Part shown: positions 9,189 through 20,260 of the stretch, in pieces
How the letters are laid out: every line of letters begins with the position of its first letter
How positions within the stretch are numbered: the first letter of the stretch is position 1
From: Agrypnia vestita
Taxonomy: Eukaryota > Arthropoda > Insecta > Trichoptera > Phryganeidae
Length of the DNA: 64,000 bases
Reading direction: 5' to 3'
Assembly (NCBI GenBank): GCA_016648135.1
Contig: JADDOH010000137.1
Span: 1-64,000 of the forward strand
Notes under the pieces: generated by a model
Told to the model about the DNA's origin: nothing
The model's database searches: none
What the model saw: only the letters and a program-made list of their open reading frames with translations
Position numbers and translations under genes: made by a program

Positions 9189-10091
9189 GTAGGGGAGAAC
9201 AGGGCAATGGGAGCCTACTATGGGAAATTTGTGATAAAAACCACATTTGTTAACTTTCTTATAAATTTTAATTAAGAACTCCTACATTGATTATCCAACT
9301 AAATTTTAATCACATTTATAAACAATCACAGTCGTGTATGAAGCTACAATAACGATTTTACAAAAAAAGTCAGTCGCTCCCATTACACACATGCGGGTAA
9401 TGAGAGCCCATTTAACGCTTATATGGGAAATTGGAGCCATAATATTTACTATTTTCCGAAAATTTAACTAAAAATAATTTAAATGAAATCTTAGTTATTA
9501 ATATGTGGAACTATTTGTAAAACATATAAAAAAAATCAACTTTGTAACCAAAACAAATCAATAAAGATGAAATTATTAAAGAAAAACAAAGGACCCAAAT
9601 TTTTACGGATCCAATCTTCCCATTTTTCCCCTAGATAAACAAATTGCACATAAAGTTTCCTCTTCTGAATATTCTGACTCATCGTCGTAGATTGCATTTA
9701 GCCATGCTAGGCTACCATTATCCGTTGACCACCATTTTGAAAAGTAATAATATAAATATGTAATTCTACTTTCAATCACAATTTAACCAATTGGACTTGT
9801 TAGTAAATTAATCTAGGGATGTATAAGCATAAACATAATAAAATAAGAATATAATTTCACGCTTATCTTGCCGCTCGCAATCAGCAGTTTTTTATAAGCG
9901 TGGATCGAAAAACACACAACCGTCCCTCGTGTCTTAACGCATGGCACTACCGACTCGTGATCGTCAGGTGAAGTTTCTCGATAGTTGACAGAAGCGGCCG
10001 AGTGTTTACGATCGCAAGAATGTGCCTACTTTTCGTTCAATCATCGTCGCTCTTATTGCCCGACGGCTCTCATTACCCTGTTCTCCCCTAC
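9189..10091. mobile_element. 0.9-kb element with long terminal inverted repeats
   Basis: The left end GTAGGGGAGAACAGGGCAAT continues GGGAGCC; the right end is its reverse complement with one or two differences (GGCTCTCATTACCCTG then TTCTCCCCTAC). Internally, ATGGGAAATT and GGGTAATGAGAGCCC-like pieces repeat the end sequence, i.e. subterminal repeats. There is no transposase frame, so it is non-autonomous. Ends with (A)GGGGAGA..GGGGCAA-like sequence recur in animal DNA transposons, but I cannot name the superfamily. Confidence 0.75.
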
Positions 10092-10330
10092 CTACGAGTT
10101 ATTTGACTCACTGCAGATTGGGTACCTACTGACGATTCATTTAGTCTGATTTAACGAACTATTAGTCCTACCCCGTACCGTAGTTATATTGGTCTAATCC
10201 TTTGTTTGCCAATTTGTAAATCAATTAACAACGACTGACTCTTTGCAGTCAGTTTGCTTCGATATATCGGGGTGGGTATAAAGATCGGGTAATAACTCTG
10301 GTTTGTGTTTTTTGGGGTACTACGCCGTGT
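10092..10330. other. single-copy-looking DNA
   Basis: Nothing recognised. Confidence 0.35.
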
Positions 10331-10357
10331 TTTTATCTTGCCTTACCTTTCTGGCCG

Positions 10358-10398
10358 ATGTTTTGGATCCCATTGCAGGGTCCATCGTCACGAGTGAT
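10358..10398 (-). ncRNA. decayed hammerhead-like motif
   Basis: Minus strand: GTGACGA, T, GGACCC/GGGATCC helix with a TGCAAT loop, AAAAC, ATCGGCC. Helix II is strong, but both catalytic blocks are mutated. Same type as the better copy at 56153-56184 (both have the TGCAATG loop). Confidence 0.4.
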
Positions 10399-11329
10399 GA
10401 AAACCCAGCTATCCTTTCGTCACTTCTTGTGTAGCTGTAGGCTCTTCTGAGGGTACCCAGGTAAATCTTATGAGTGTTTTTATAACAATTATCAGTTGTT
10501 TAAGTTCAAAATAATGTAAGTAAGATCGCTAAAGATCTCAAGACGCTCCTGAATCGAACAAGAAAAATTAATAAAATTTCATTATGCTCATTTATTTAAA
10601 TTTTCATGTCGAATTGAAATTTCACTGGCATTATTTTATAGAATGGAATTTTAACGATAAGGCGAATTGCAGTATTTAAGACTAGGATATGTAAAAGGAT
10701 GCTCGAATAATGCTGAATGGATAGAAGTACCATTGATAGAGTTAGGATGATTAAAAAAGGTAATTTAAAGAATAAACACCCAAAACTTTGATCTTTAATG
10801 ATATTGAAACTGACATCTAATTTTGCAAGATTACTGAAAATTGCTGCCTTAAGGAAGGAGCATAACATCCCTTAAAAATCTTACGCAGCATTTTAGAAGT
10901 TAACTCTGGTTTTTTCGGGCCGCAGTAAACAACGTGGCATAGAAATGAGAAGAAGATGGTGATGATTGCAGGTTATACTATGTTGATGGTAAGTGCTATA
11001 AGATGAAATGAGGTTAACTCATATATGCCACTGAAACATTAAGGGAATAACCAATATAAAAATTGCTGGATCATTTAACCGAATTGGCATATAACAACTT
11101 ATCAGTAGCTTCTTAATGCTGACAGAAGTCATAAATTGTTTCAAATTCCTCAAAAAAAGGTCAAGGGTTATTATCAAAGATGTGTATAGCAATCAACAGA
11201 AAAAATAAGGAATTTAATTAGTTTAGGCATTGTGTAACCTTGTAGAAATGAAGAAAGTTTGTACAAGTTGGTGAACATAAGGATGTACAAGGACGGAGGG
11301 GGGGAGAAAATGTAGAGACTGAGACTGAA
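10399..11329. other. no gene recognised
   Basis: AT-rich. The minus frame at 10596-10868 (90 codons, hydrophobic) has no family signature, and its composition is that of AT-rich chance frames. Confidence 0.35.
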
Positions 11330-11464
11330 GCATGACCGGAGCCTCACTACGTCGCTTTAAGTAAGGCCCAGGATAGAGAGCAGTGGAGGCCAACAGTTAG
11401 GAGTCTAGAAGATGATGATGCAGAAAAAAAATATCCGTCACTGAAATGTCCCGATAAATTTCCC
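11330..11464 (+). pseudogene. LINE C-terminal tail remnant
   Basis: The plus strand reads EPHYVALSKAQDREQWR, then SLEDDDAEK and a stop at about 11463. The AQDRE.WR...RSLEDDD pattern closes many arthropod LINE ORF2 proteins. Only the final residues remain, and the rest of the element is missing or unrecognisable upstream. Confidence 0.6.
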
Positions 11465-12400
11465 TGAGGAACACCACTGAGAAGACAAAAATATTTAAAA
11501 ATCTTACAAAACAACGTTGTTCAATACCAATTTTTAATCCATTACCGACACCTTTTTATTCTGGAAAAACTCCATCAGGAAATTATATTATATCCCCTTT
11601 ATCCCTTACTTTACTTCGCTTGATAGGATTGCTCCGACAACCCTACAGGATTTGTTTCAGGATAACTAATATTATTTACGCCTGATGTGAAATCCTTCAG
11701 CCGTGTGCCCGTCGCGCTGGCGAGGTAAGGATATGGAAATAATCTAATGAAATAGAGTATACATCTTAAAGGGTAAAGAGACCCAAGAAAGGGTAGTAAA
11801 AACAAAGAAAAAACCCTGAAAAACGGGTACATTCTCTCCAGCCAGGAAACATAAAGTCTGCCATGCACTGGAGTCTATTTGGGAGAACATTTTATCTGGC
11901 CGGTGATTCGGAGGCGCCTCCCTATAAAGTATTCACTAGGCTTTTAAGGCGATTCTTCATCCCTCGGGAAAAACTGGGGAGCATATTTATAGAGTCAAGC
12001 TTTGTGGAACCGAAGATATTTTTGCACAATTTCTGAACACCTTATGATATAATATGGCCTAATGTCGCCTATTAAATAAATGTTTTATTTTATAAAATTG
12101 CACAAAAAATAATAATGGCCACCATTAAATTCGTATAAAAAATGTAAACTTTTCTCTACGTGAGTTTTATTATAATTTTATATTCTACTACTCGAGTTTC
12201 GAGAGTATCCGAATTACTCTATTCAAATATAGAAAAAGAAAGTGAATTAGGTGGTAATACAAATAATAAATTGATTGAGTACTGAAAAAATAAGCCAGAA
12301 TGGTGTTAAGTTGGTTGCAATTTAATGATCATATAGAATAATCTCTATAACGTTAACGTCAAATCCCTCAATAATAAAATAATGCTTAATGCCTTTTGTC
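11465..12400. other. no gene recognised
   Basis: The minus frame 11611-11868 (85 codons) is hydrophobic but unrecognised. A moderately GC-rich patch at 11840-12000 shows no clear splice-bounded exon. Confidence 0.35.
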
Positions 12401-12401
12401 T

Positions 12402-12640
12402 TCTTCCTATTTCTCACTTTTCTTCTATCGCATTGTGGCGGATCCCACCACCAGGGCGGCATCTGGCGGTCAGGGGGACCAACGGACCTACAGGCGGCGA
12501 GCGGCCATACCGCCACTCCTGTTCCGCCCGCTCGACCGCCAACATCGTAGACCCGTGTAACGCGTCGCGACTTCTCGAATTGTTACACGATCGACGTTTA
12601 GACTCGCGCGTACAGATATATACTAACCTCAATCGAGTCC
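12402..12640. other. CpG-rich island, possible cryptic exon or regulatory DNA
   Basis: An abruptly GC- and CpG-rich block in AT-rich surroundings. Two minus-strand frames and one plus-strand frame stay open across it, as expected by chance in GC-rich DNA. The minus strand offers a donor-like AAAA|GTGAGA at about 12422-12413, with frames reading CRPGGGIRHNAIEEK or MPPWWWDPPQCDRRK before it. I recognise neither. It may be an exon, an enhancer, or a GC-rich transposon piece. Confidence 0.3.
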
Positions 12641-12749
12641 GCGTTTACAGCAAACTCTTTAACTAACCATATATTAGCATCATCCAACTTACCTTTGTAA
12701 CTATCTTGAATAAACTCCATGTAAATTGTACATATGATACAAAGTGCTT

Positions 12750-12960
12750 CATTCCGTAGAAGTTAGCTACCTCGCGACGGCCCCACAGTCCTGAGCCAGC
12801 TGAGCTGCCAAAAGTAAGTACAAATCCGATATATACCCTAGACGCACTGTTTGCAGCCTCAGAGTGCGAACGACATGGGGATCTTATAGACATTCCCCAT
12901 AGCATGTTCGCGTGTAAGTTAAAATATTGTTGACACTGAACCGCTTTCTGAGGATACGTA
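12750..12960. other. moderately GC-rich block with two GTAAGT donor-like sites
   Basis: On the plus strand there are two perfect GTAAGT motifs (12811-12816 and 12914-12919), each preceded within about 100 bases by a CAG or TAG acceptor-like site. A short frame between the second acceptor and donor reads SECERHGDLIDIPHSMFA. The overlapping minus frame 12663-12974 is equally open. Evidence for expression is absent. Confidence 0.2.
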
Positions 12961-13556
12961 CCCTTGACGACCATACACTTCCACTATCTTCTATTTTTTG
13001 TTAAAGTTGGGAGAGATTATATTTCGCACTGCATTAAATGCGTCAGAATTAGAATTTATCGGTAAAGCCACATCTCAAATGCCTCCAATCTATTGGTAGT
13101 AACATGGTGATCTAGGACCTTTTGAGTAGAACCTCGTGCCGGAACAATTTTGACATGACGGGTTTTCTGTTTAGAAATTTCTAATTGACTATTGTCCCTA
13201 CAATAATGCATGTAAGCCCTACGATGACCCTTCGGTCGCCAGATAATATCTGAAGCTCAAAGAAGAAAGAACGGAAGGTCCGTTTGTTGTTTCAGAAGGT
13301 ACATTTTCGTGAACATCGAATTATTTTGTACTTGTCTTAAATAAAAGTTATTGCAAAAGTACACCGGGTTGTCATTCGGAAATCTCATTTGCTGGCACTT
13401 AATAAAACGCCTTTTTAAAATTATTGTTATGAAATAAATGATTACGTATCAAACAAAATATGAATAAACATTACGATAAATCATAGGTTATATCATCAAA
13501 ACACAATTTTGTATCAGGTCATTCAAAAGATGTAATTATATCTTCAAACATTAAAA
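12961..13556. other. no gene recognised
   Basis: AT-rich DNA without a family match. Confidence 0.35.
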
Positions 13557-13985
13557 AACTAACCCATAAAAACCAAGTTTTTATGATACTCCCTTTCTCA
13601 TTTACTAATTGAAACTTTTTTTTTTCACTTTTACCTACGCGTTGGGCTTCGGTCGGGCGACGCTACGAAAGGGAGTAATAAAAAATTTCCAAAAATCCAA
13701 AATTATACTATAATCAGGTTTCGCGTCTACCAGACGCGTTGAAATATTTTCATACAACTTAATAAGTTGTATTAAAAAACCATTCAAATTTTGAAAAAAT
13801 AAAAAATTTATTAATTTTTTTTAACGAAAATTTGATAGATCTTCTTGATCGTCGCCACGAGTCTGCTTGCGAAGTTTCAGCTCGATTGGATAACGGGAAA
13901 GAGGTTTAAAATGGATCCAAAGTTTTTTAGTCAGACAAGAAGACAAGAAGACGCCACGAGTTAATATAAAGGGAGTAAAAATACA
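13557..13985. repeat. repeat family with CTCCCTTT inverted ends, copy 2
   Basis: Shares with copy 1 the left block (ACCCATAAAAACCAAG, TACTCCCTTT), the AAGTTTCAGCTCGATTGGAT segment and the right end ATAAAGGGAGTA. It has an extra internal piece with GCGTTGGGCTTCGGTCGGGC and a second CGAAAGGGAGTA at about 13667, as if one copy were nested in or recombined with another. No coding capacity. Confidence 0.65.
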
Positions 13986-14057
13986 TTCAATGTTACTACT
14001 TAGAACAATGAAAAATATGTGAATAAAAATATACATAAAACTTACATGCGAACTTGC

Positions 14058-14723
14058 TCAAACATTAATGGCGTACTGACAAAAAGCTAACTTCACTGTT
14101 AAAACCAATGATATAATAAATTGTAGATACGTTACTAAAGCACTAGTCCACCAAACGCTCACAAGTAACTTTTTTGGAGTCAATTTTCTCTTGGGGCATG
14201 GTTTGGCTGGTTCGGCAGGGTTCAGCCATTGCGATAAGCGCTTCCGATTATCGTACAGGGTCCACTTTTCATCACAGGTAATGATTCGATTTAAAATCCC
14301 TTCATTATTGTGCCGGTTGAGTAATGCAATGCAGCAGTCAACGCGCGTTTGTTGATTTGCTTCACTCAATTCGTGAGGTACCCACCTTTCAAGCTTTTTC
14401 ACCTTACCAATTTGCTTCAAGTGGATTAAAACAGTTTTATCACTAACACCGCAGCCTGCAGCTAACTCGGATGTGGTTTGCGATGGATCCGCTTCCACAA
14501 TAGCCTTCAATTCTTCATTATCAACTTTGGTCTCCGGCCGTCCACGGGGCTTGTTCTGCAGGTCGAAATTTCCAGAACGAAAACGTTGGAACCAAAAACG
14601 CACTGTGTTTTCTTTTGCGGCACCGTCGTCATATACATCATTAATCCTTCGAGCCGTTTCTGCAGCACTGGTGCCACGGTGGAACTCGTACTCGTAAATA
14701 ACGCGATATTTCAAGTTTTTCAT
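14058..14723 (-). pseudogene. mariner transposase, N-terminal part only
   Basis: The likely start is the ATG at 14723 (MKNLKYRVIY...); the 16 codons before it belong to no mariner. The paired helix-turn-helix DNA-binding half is present: TARRINDVY and ENTVRFWFQRFRSGNF, then the GRP linker KPRGRPE and a second HTH around SDKTVLIHLKQIGKVKK. Next come the mariner-specific WVPHEL block, then TCDEKWTLYDNRKR with the first catalytic aspartate. After VSVWW the frame slips and ends in a stop near 14058. The second and third catalytic acids (the HDNARPH and YSPDLAPSD regions) are absent. A normal mariner transposase is about 345 residues and this retains about 200. No intact 3' end follows, because the next repeat begins at 13985. 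Confidence 0.92.
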
Positions 14724-14771
14724 TTTGTAAACTGAGTGACGCAAAGAAAAAAACAATTGAGGAAAAAACAA

Positions 14772-15478
14772 ATGAATTATAATTTTCTAAACAAAAATAC
14801 ATGAGTAAATAACTGTATAAATTTGGATTTGGAATTCCTAACCAAAGAGAAGATATTTGAGATCAAATTTGCCATTACGGCAAAACGCCAATTTCATATG
14901 TAAGGACCTAATACATTACATACTAAGCTTAATTTTGAGGTGCATGCATAAAGCCATACTCTAAAAAGCATCAGAACCTCCAATTTATTTATGGAGATTA
15001 TTATCATGGCCTTCCTCCAATATCTAGTTTAGCTGACCTTACCTGATCTTTAGCAGACGTCCAGCCTTTCCCCGCTCATAGGTTCCATGTACCCAAATCA
15101 GCTTAGGGACCCTTTATTTAATCTGTCGACAACAGCTACAAACAGATGTTCGTATATTTGCTTCTAATTTGTTTATTCTTCGTCGTAAATAGATTTTCCT
15201 CACGTACATATGCCCGAGAGATTTTTATTGGCTATGATTAGTTTAAACAGACTATAAAAGCAGGGGCGTGCAATTCATATTTAAAATGGTCGCATTTATT
15301 AATGTTTTGTAGAAACTGAGCATAGCTTTGTAATGACGGTCCCAACGTGCGCAAGTAAATTTGAATTATCCCAAAATTCTGAAGATTTTGCTTCATTATT
15401 TCATAGTTAAGTAGAAACACGTTAAAGTCATAATTTAAAGGTACACGTATCGACAAGGCATTTCAATAATGAGAATAG
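14772..15478. other. no gene recognised
   Basis: Includes the presumed mariner 5' untranslated end; terminal inverted repeats were not identified. The minus frame 15238-15456 is unrecognised. Confidence 0.35.
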
Positions 15479-15751
15479 ACCTAAATATAAAAATTTCGTT
15501 GTCTGTCCGTAACTTCGTGTAACGTCCAAAAAAAAATTTAGTTCAAACTCACGACTAAAAATTAAATTAAATGGCTGGAGAAGGGGCTTGAACCCCGGGC
15601 GAGCAAACCCGAAGGCTCATCAACCTAGGCATCAAGGTAGGCAACCTAGCGACGTTGCAACCGCCGCATGTGCGTGACCTGCCAGAAATACACTACATTT
15701 AGGACAAAGACGCGAACCAATGTTCTGTCATTTTTACGGAATTATAGCTAG
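15479..15751 (+). mobile_element. small Helitron-like element
   Basis: Starts with CTAAATATAAAAATTTCGTT then GTCTGTCCGTAAC, the head shared by the copies at 25846, 30700, 33778 and 51236. Ends GCGAACCAATGTTCTGTCA, TTTTTACGG, then ATAGCTAG|T. Inside, the antisense strand looks tRNA-like with a B-box-type GGGGTTCAAGCCCC (15585-15598 region). No Rep/helicase frame, so non-autonomous. Confidence 0.6.
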
Positions 15752-15867
15752 TTATCTATATAATATTATCTATGGACGGGCTACAGCTAGCTATCTAAAT
15801 AAATGTGCAATATGGTAACACGGTGAAAATACACGTTCTTTGGAAACGCTGCTGCTGTGTTAAGAAT

Positions 15868-16076
15868 CGATTTTTTGGTCATGACATTTCAAGAATGCAT
15901 TGTATACGAGTACTAGTCAATGTGTGCATCATCGTTATCGATGCGAGAAAGAGACAATGTTATATGACCGCTTCACGATAGATAGCCATGAAACAACGGA
16001 CTTACATCAGTTGACGCATCGTAATGAGCTGAATCAGTGCACAAGACATCCTTGAAATGCCATGACTAAAAAATCG
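15868..16076. repeat. fold-back repeat
   Basis: Arms 15868-15903 and 16041-16076 share CGATTTTTTGGTCATGACAT and its complement, with a few mismatches over about 36 bases. The 137-base spacer has no frame. Either a MITE or the ends of a larger decayed element. Confidence 0.6.
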
Positions 16077-17361
16077 ACTCCTAGACCTGATCATCAAATC
16101 AGAATTTTGGAAAATGTCTGAATCCACATCCATATGCCGCCGTAATTAAAGTATTGGAACGTTAGTTAGAACGCATTGAAAATGAAAATTACCTCAGAGC
16201 TGTGTGCAAAAATGTCATGCAAAATATCGTCAGTGTGCTCATCTGTATTGCCAGCAGAGACAGCCAGTTAAATAGTATAGTGTTTCAAACATAATTGCAA
16301 GGTATGAATAAAACATGCCTAACATAACATTGACAATTGTTTCACATTTAAACCAGTTATACAAAAACAATATTTACCAGCTCTTGTTGGGAAACTGCAT
16401 AATTGGTATGCTTAGCGAATGTTTTCTTTGATTATTTTCAATCGAAATATCGGTTAAAATTTTCAGTCAGTAAATAAAAGGAAATGGGAGCTTTTTAACG
16501 GAAATTCTAATTAATTTTCGGAAAATTAATTGGAATTGTTGTTCCAACAAACAAAATGCGAATGTCGTGAAATATGTCGGGGGCCCTAATTTCTTGACTG
16601 CAGTCCGACGAAATTAGCGGAGTAAATTTCAGGTTGGTGGATTAATGAGGCCGGGACGGCAATATTTATGGAAAGCTGAGGAAAGTTTCCATGTAAAATC
16701 ACGTGTTCAACTTACAAAAAGTTAATTAACTTTAACGGCGGCGATTGGCGAAATTGGTTTTCTTCGATTCTTGATTTAAGTCCGTTGTCTTTATTTTGCT
16801 GTTAATAGCGGTGTGTATATGACGGATATAAAAACAAAGGCAGCAATATCAACAAAAAAAATAATGCAGTCCTCAAAAATTATGAATTAAGGATGTACTG
16901 AATTAAAAAAAATATAGGAAATGTAACCTATACATTTAAAAGAAACATGATTTTGAAAGGGGTAGATACATTTAATGTAGAATTCAGTACATTCTAAACT
17001 AGTAATCCTCGGTGACTGCATTCAAAACATTTTTAAAATTATTTTTAGATAATGCTGCCTTTACTTTTATACCATTCATATGATGTATATGTGAATATGT
17101 TCAAATTTAATTAATATATTTTATCATCATCTGTAATTATACGAGAAATTTAATATTTTATAATGATCAATAATATTGAGCGTTTTATTGATCGATAGAT
17201 AATATTGATAGTGTACGGGGGCCTTAAATTATTAATTTACAATACGAGAATATCATATTTTAGATAGTTTTTTTATTGTTTGTAAGTTACCTAGGCCTCT
17301 ACCTTAATATTTCCTATTTTATTTAGTTAATATCTATTCATTTATTTCTATAGATGACATA
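16077..17361. other. mixed AT-rich DNA, weak transposase echo
   Basis: At about 16160-16280 the plus strand reads ENENYLRAVCKNVMQNI in one frame, vaguely like Tc1/mariner-type transposase tails; I do not call it. A GC-richer single-copy-looking block at 16550-16810 has no convincing exon. Confidence 0.25.
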
Positions 17362-17902
17362 CAGGGTTATTTGGAAAACATTAATATTCTCGCAGGATTC
17401 CTGCCTTGATTATTGAGTCGAAAATGTTCAAGCAGTCATGACCTAAAATATCAATAGTTATGGAGATGTGGAACATGTGAGTTTGCATTTTTTTTCAATA
17501 TTGACATATTTTATACAAAACGTTAAACTATCATTACAGTAACATTTATATATAACTATGATATAGATTACGAAAAATTCATTCGTTTCAATACAAGTGA
17601 AATAAAATGATAAAAATCTTGCAGAAATTCCAATTGGAATATTTTCCAATTAGAAGGTCTCTATTATTTTATTTGACTTTTAATAAAGTAGATAAGTTTT
17701 TCACATTCGATATAAGTTACTGTAATAATAATCCAACGTTTTACAAAAAATAAGTCATAAACATTGAAAAAAAATGCATACTTAGATGTCGCATTTCTCC
17801 GTAACTATTGATATTAGGTCATGGCTGTTTAAACATTTTCGACTCATAATTAAAGCAGTAATATAGTCCTGCGAGGTTATTAATGTTTTCCAAATAACCC
17901 TG
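17362..17902. mobile_element. fold-back MITE with TA flanks
   Basis: Starts CAGGGTTATTTGGAAAAC and ends with its reverse complement, flanked on both sides by TA (17360-17361 and 17903-17904). The arms extend inward for over 100 bases with mismatches, including GAGTCGAAAATGTTCAAGCA and its counterpart CATTTTCGACTCATAATTAA. Internal AAATGCAAACT/CGATGTCATTT-type sequence links it to copies at 19.6, 20.1, 25.5, 27.7, 43.5, 47.2 and 54.6 kb. Non-coding. The TA duplication fits a Tc1/mariner-like or similar TA-targeting transposase in trans (inference). Confidence 0.75.
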
Positions 17903-18714
17903 TATAAATAATTTTTTTCGAAAATAATACAATTCTTATATAGATGACATGTAAGAGTAACATAATATATTATTTTCAAAAGTTTTGTAAAACGAAATGA
18001 GAAGTCGTGGTGAAATTATTTAGAATACATGCAAGAGAGGGGTTATGAACAATTTAATAATTTAATTTTGAAAAGAAAATATAATATATTGTAAAAAATT
18101 GAAATTATGTTTGAATATTTAGTAATTATTCGGAACCCTTAGTGCCCTGCTTTATCAGCCATGTTGTTAAAGACTTCTAATAATTGTTGTCTGCCCTGTA
18201 ATCTAAATATTGACGTGATGAATAATTAATGAATGAATAAATCATAAATATAGAAATCCCCTGAATGCAAAATGAACATTCTCTCTCAATGGCCTTCCAC
18301 CCTTCTTCCAACATCACTCATTTCACGGGTGGACAAAATTTAAATATTAATTAATTTTTAGAAACTTCCAGTGGCAAAAATACAATATTTCCTACGTCAG
18401 TGGATAAAAATACAAAAAAACAAATAAATCTCTTTCAAGTTAATTGAATAACCCAAACTCAATGCAATGCCACAGTCATTCGACAGAATTCATTTCATTT
18501 TTAAATCACGTCTAAGCAATCTGTGAAAACAAGATCAACCTACAGCTGTTGCTAGAAGGGATGGAGATCTTTGAACTTGCTCATCTATCAAGCCTAACCT
18601 AACCTAATCTAACCTAACTTTGATTTGAACCTTCAATAAATATAATATATTGTCACGGGAGGCAAATGAAACATTTGAAATTAATTAAAGTTAATTAATT
18701 AACTTATATCACTG
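17903..18714. other. AT-rich DNA with short CCTAA run
   Basis: A run of imperfect CCTAA units at about 18595-18622 (CCTAACCTAACCTAATCTAA). Too short to be a telomere. Otherwise nothing recognised. Confidence 0.4.
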
Positions 18715-19215
18715 AACACGAATTTCATCGTTGTCGAAGTTTATCGAACGGTCCACGTGAATCTGGAATCGATTGGTCTGTTTTCTTAATTACTAGAGAC
18801 ATGGAGAAAATACTAGAAATGTGAAGAAACTAGTCGAACAGTCTCGAACATTCGTCAAACAAACATTTTTTTGTGTGAAAACAAGCAAATGCGCGCGGCG
18901 AGTTAGTTACTTCTGACAGTTTGGCGATTCCATAGAGAAACGTGCAGCGGCCTTGTGTGGCCAGAGTGATAATGACAGCGAAAGAGAGAATTATAATCAG
19001 ACAGTGAAGAAATATCTAAGTGCCAATTTGCGAGCGGAATTTTCTCGATAGTGACGTGAATTAGTGCGATCCTATGTGTAATATTTTTTTAAGTAACAAT
19101 TAGTGAATTAAAGAAAGGTGCTCCGATGAAATTCGTGTCCAGTGACTTTGTGTGATAAATAAAAAAATTAAGTGTGTTTAATTATCGTCCCACAGCCACG
19201 ATCCCCGGACAATAT
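18715..19215 (+). repeat. candidate solo LTR or retroelement 5' leader, copy 1
   Basis: GC-richer block with CTAGAAA/TCGAAC-rich upstream sequence, a CGATTCCATAGAG segment, then GCTCCGATGAAATTCGTGTC and CAGTGACTTTGTG. Parts recur at 22.73-23.05 kb (CGATGCCATAGAA; TCTCCGATTAAATTCGCGTC; CAGTGATATT) and more weakly at 41.74-42.11 kb (GTCCAGTGACTTAC). Equal spacing of these blocks suggests one family, perhaps LTRs. No TG...CA boundaries or target duplication were verified. Confidence 0.35.
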
Positions 19216-19556
19216 CATAGAAATATATTCCAAAATTGCAAGTTCACAGTAGAGTGTGTTTTCACTAAAAAAATAAATTAAAAGAGTGACTGAAAATGCA
19301 CATGAATGTATGATTCATGAAAACATTACAATAACGTCATCCAAGGGATGTAATTAATTGGCGCAGTATCTGATAATTGTGGCCGTCTGTATTTGAGCCC
19401 AATCATATCATGTTTTTGTATGACACTTGTAATATTCATTGTTTGCATGTTTGGATTAAAATGCCTATTCATCATATTATTATCAATATATACAAAATAT
19501 ACGTAGAAAATGTTTGTGAAAAATATCAATATTAACATTGGAATTTTAAATACAAG
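19216..19556. other. no gene recognised
   Basis: AT-rich; the minus frame 19326-19586 is unrecognised. Confidence 0.35.
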
Positions 19557-19965
19557 GTTTAACAGAATAAATCCACAATTCTTCAAAGATTCCTACCTAA
19601 ACTATAAGTCGAAAATGTTCTAACGTCAATGTCCTAATATCGATGTTTATGTAGATAAGTTACTTCTAACTTGTTTTTAATATCTTTGAAGTTTCTTTTG
19701 TAAAACGATGGACAATAAGTAAACTTGTATCGTAAAAGTTACTTGTATTTAATATTTATATTCGTTAATTTTAATAAAACATTAAATAAAATTATTAAAA
19801 ATCTTACAGAAATTTTTGATTTTAAAGCAGATGAACTTAATATTCAATATTAGTTACTTAAATAAAAGGCCAGTCTTTAATTTAAAAAAAAAACATGCAA
19901 ACACTAGGACATTCATGGTACATTTTCGATTTATAATTTAGGCAGGAATATATCTGTAAAGTATT
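19557..19965. repeat. fold-back MITE, diverged copy
   Basis: Left arm contains CCTACCTAAACTATAAGTCG and AAAATGTTCTAACG; the right arm (about 19895-19965) contains TAGGACATTCATGG and ATTTTCGATTTATAATTTAG. These are mutual reverse complements with mismatches and related to the arms of 17362-17902. Confidence 0.55.
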
Positions 19966-20039
19966 GCGGATTATATGATGATCCAATAATTATTTGGCTT
20001 AATTGGTTTGGCGGTAAGAGTTCGGCAAGTGATCAAGTA

Positions 20040-20260
20040 GTGTGGTTTGAGTCACGGACATTTAGGATGGACAATTATGAAAGTAACTTATATGGAGTTT
20101 TATAAATTCATTCGCTTTACAAGTCAAATAAAATTATTCAAATTTTGCGGAAATTCGAACCAGAATTTTGAACAGAACTGCAAAGTTTTAATTATTTTAA
20201 AACTATTTGAGGATATTTGGATGAGGTCTAAAACACCCTGTATTCATTCAGCAGCGACAT
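20040..20260 (+). repeat. MITE family fragment
   Basis: ACAAGTCAAATAAAATTATT is shared exactly with 27.74 kb, and ACACCCTGTA at the right matches the CAGGGT-type terminus. The frame 20047-20295 runs through it and is not a gene. Confidence 0.5.

Noticed and set aside
12663..12974. 103-codon minus ORF as a gene
   Set aside because: No recognisable domain, overlaps equally open plus-strand sequence, no clear splice acceptor.
18590..18625. Telomere or telomeric retroposon site
   Set aside because: Only four to five imperfect CCTAA units, similar to tiny runs at 1402 and 45722; interstitial noise common in insect DNA.
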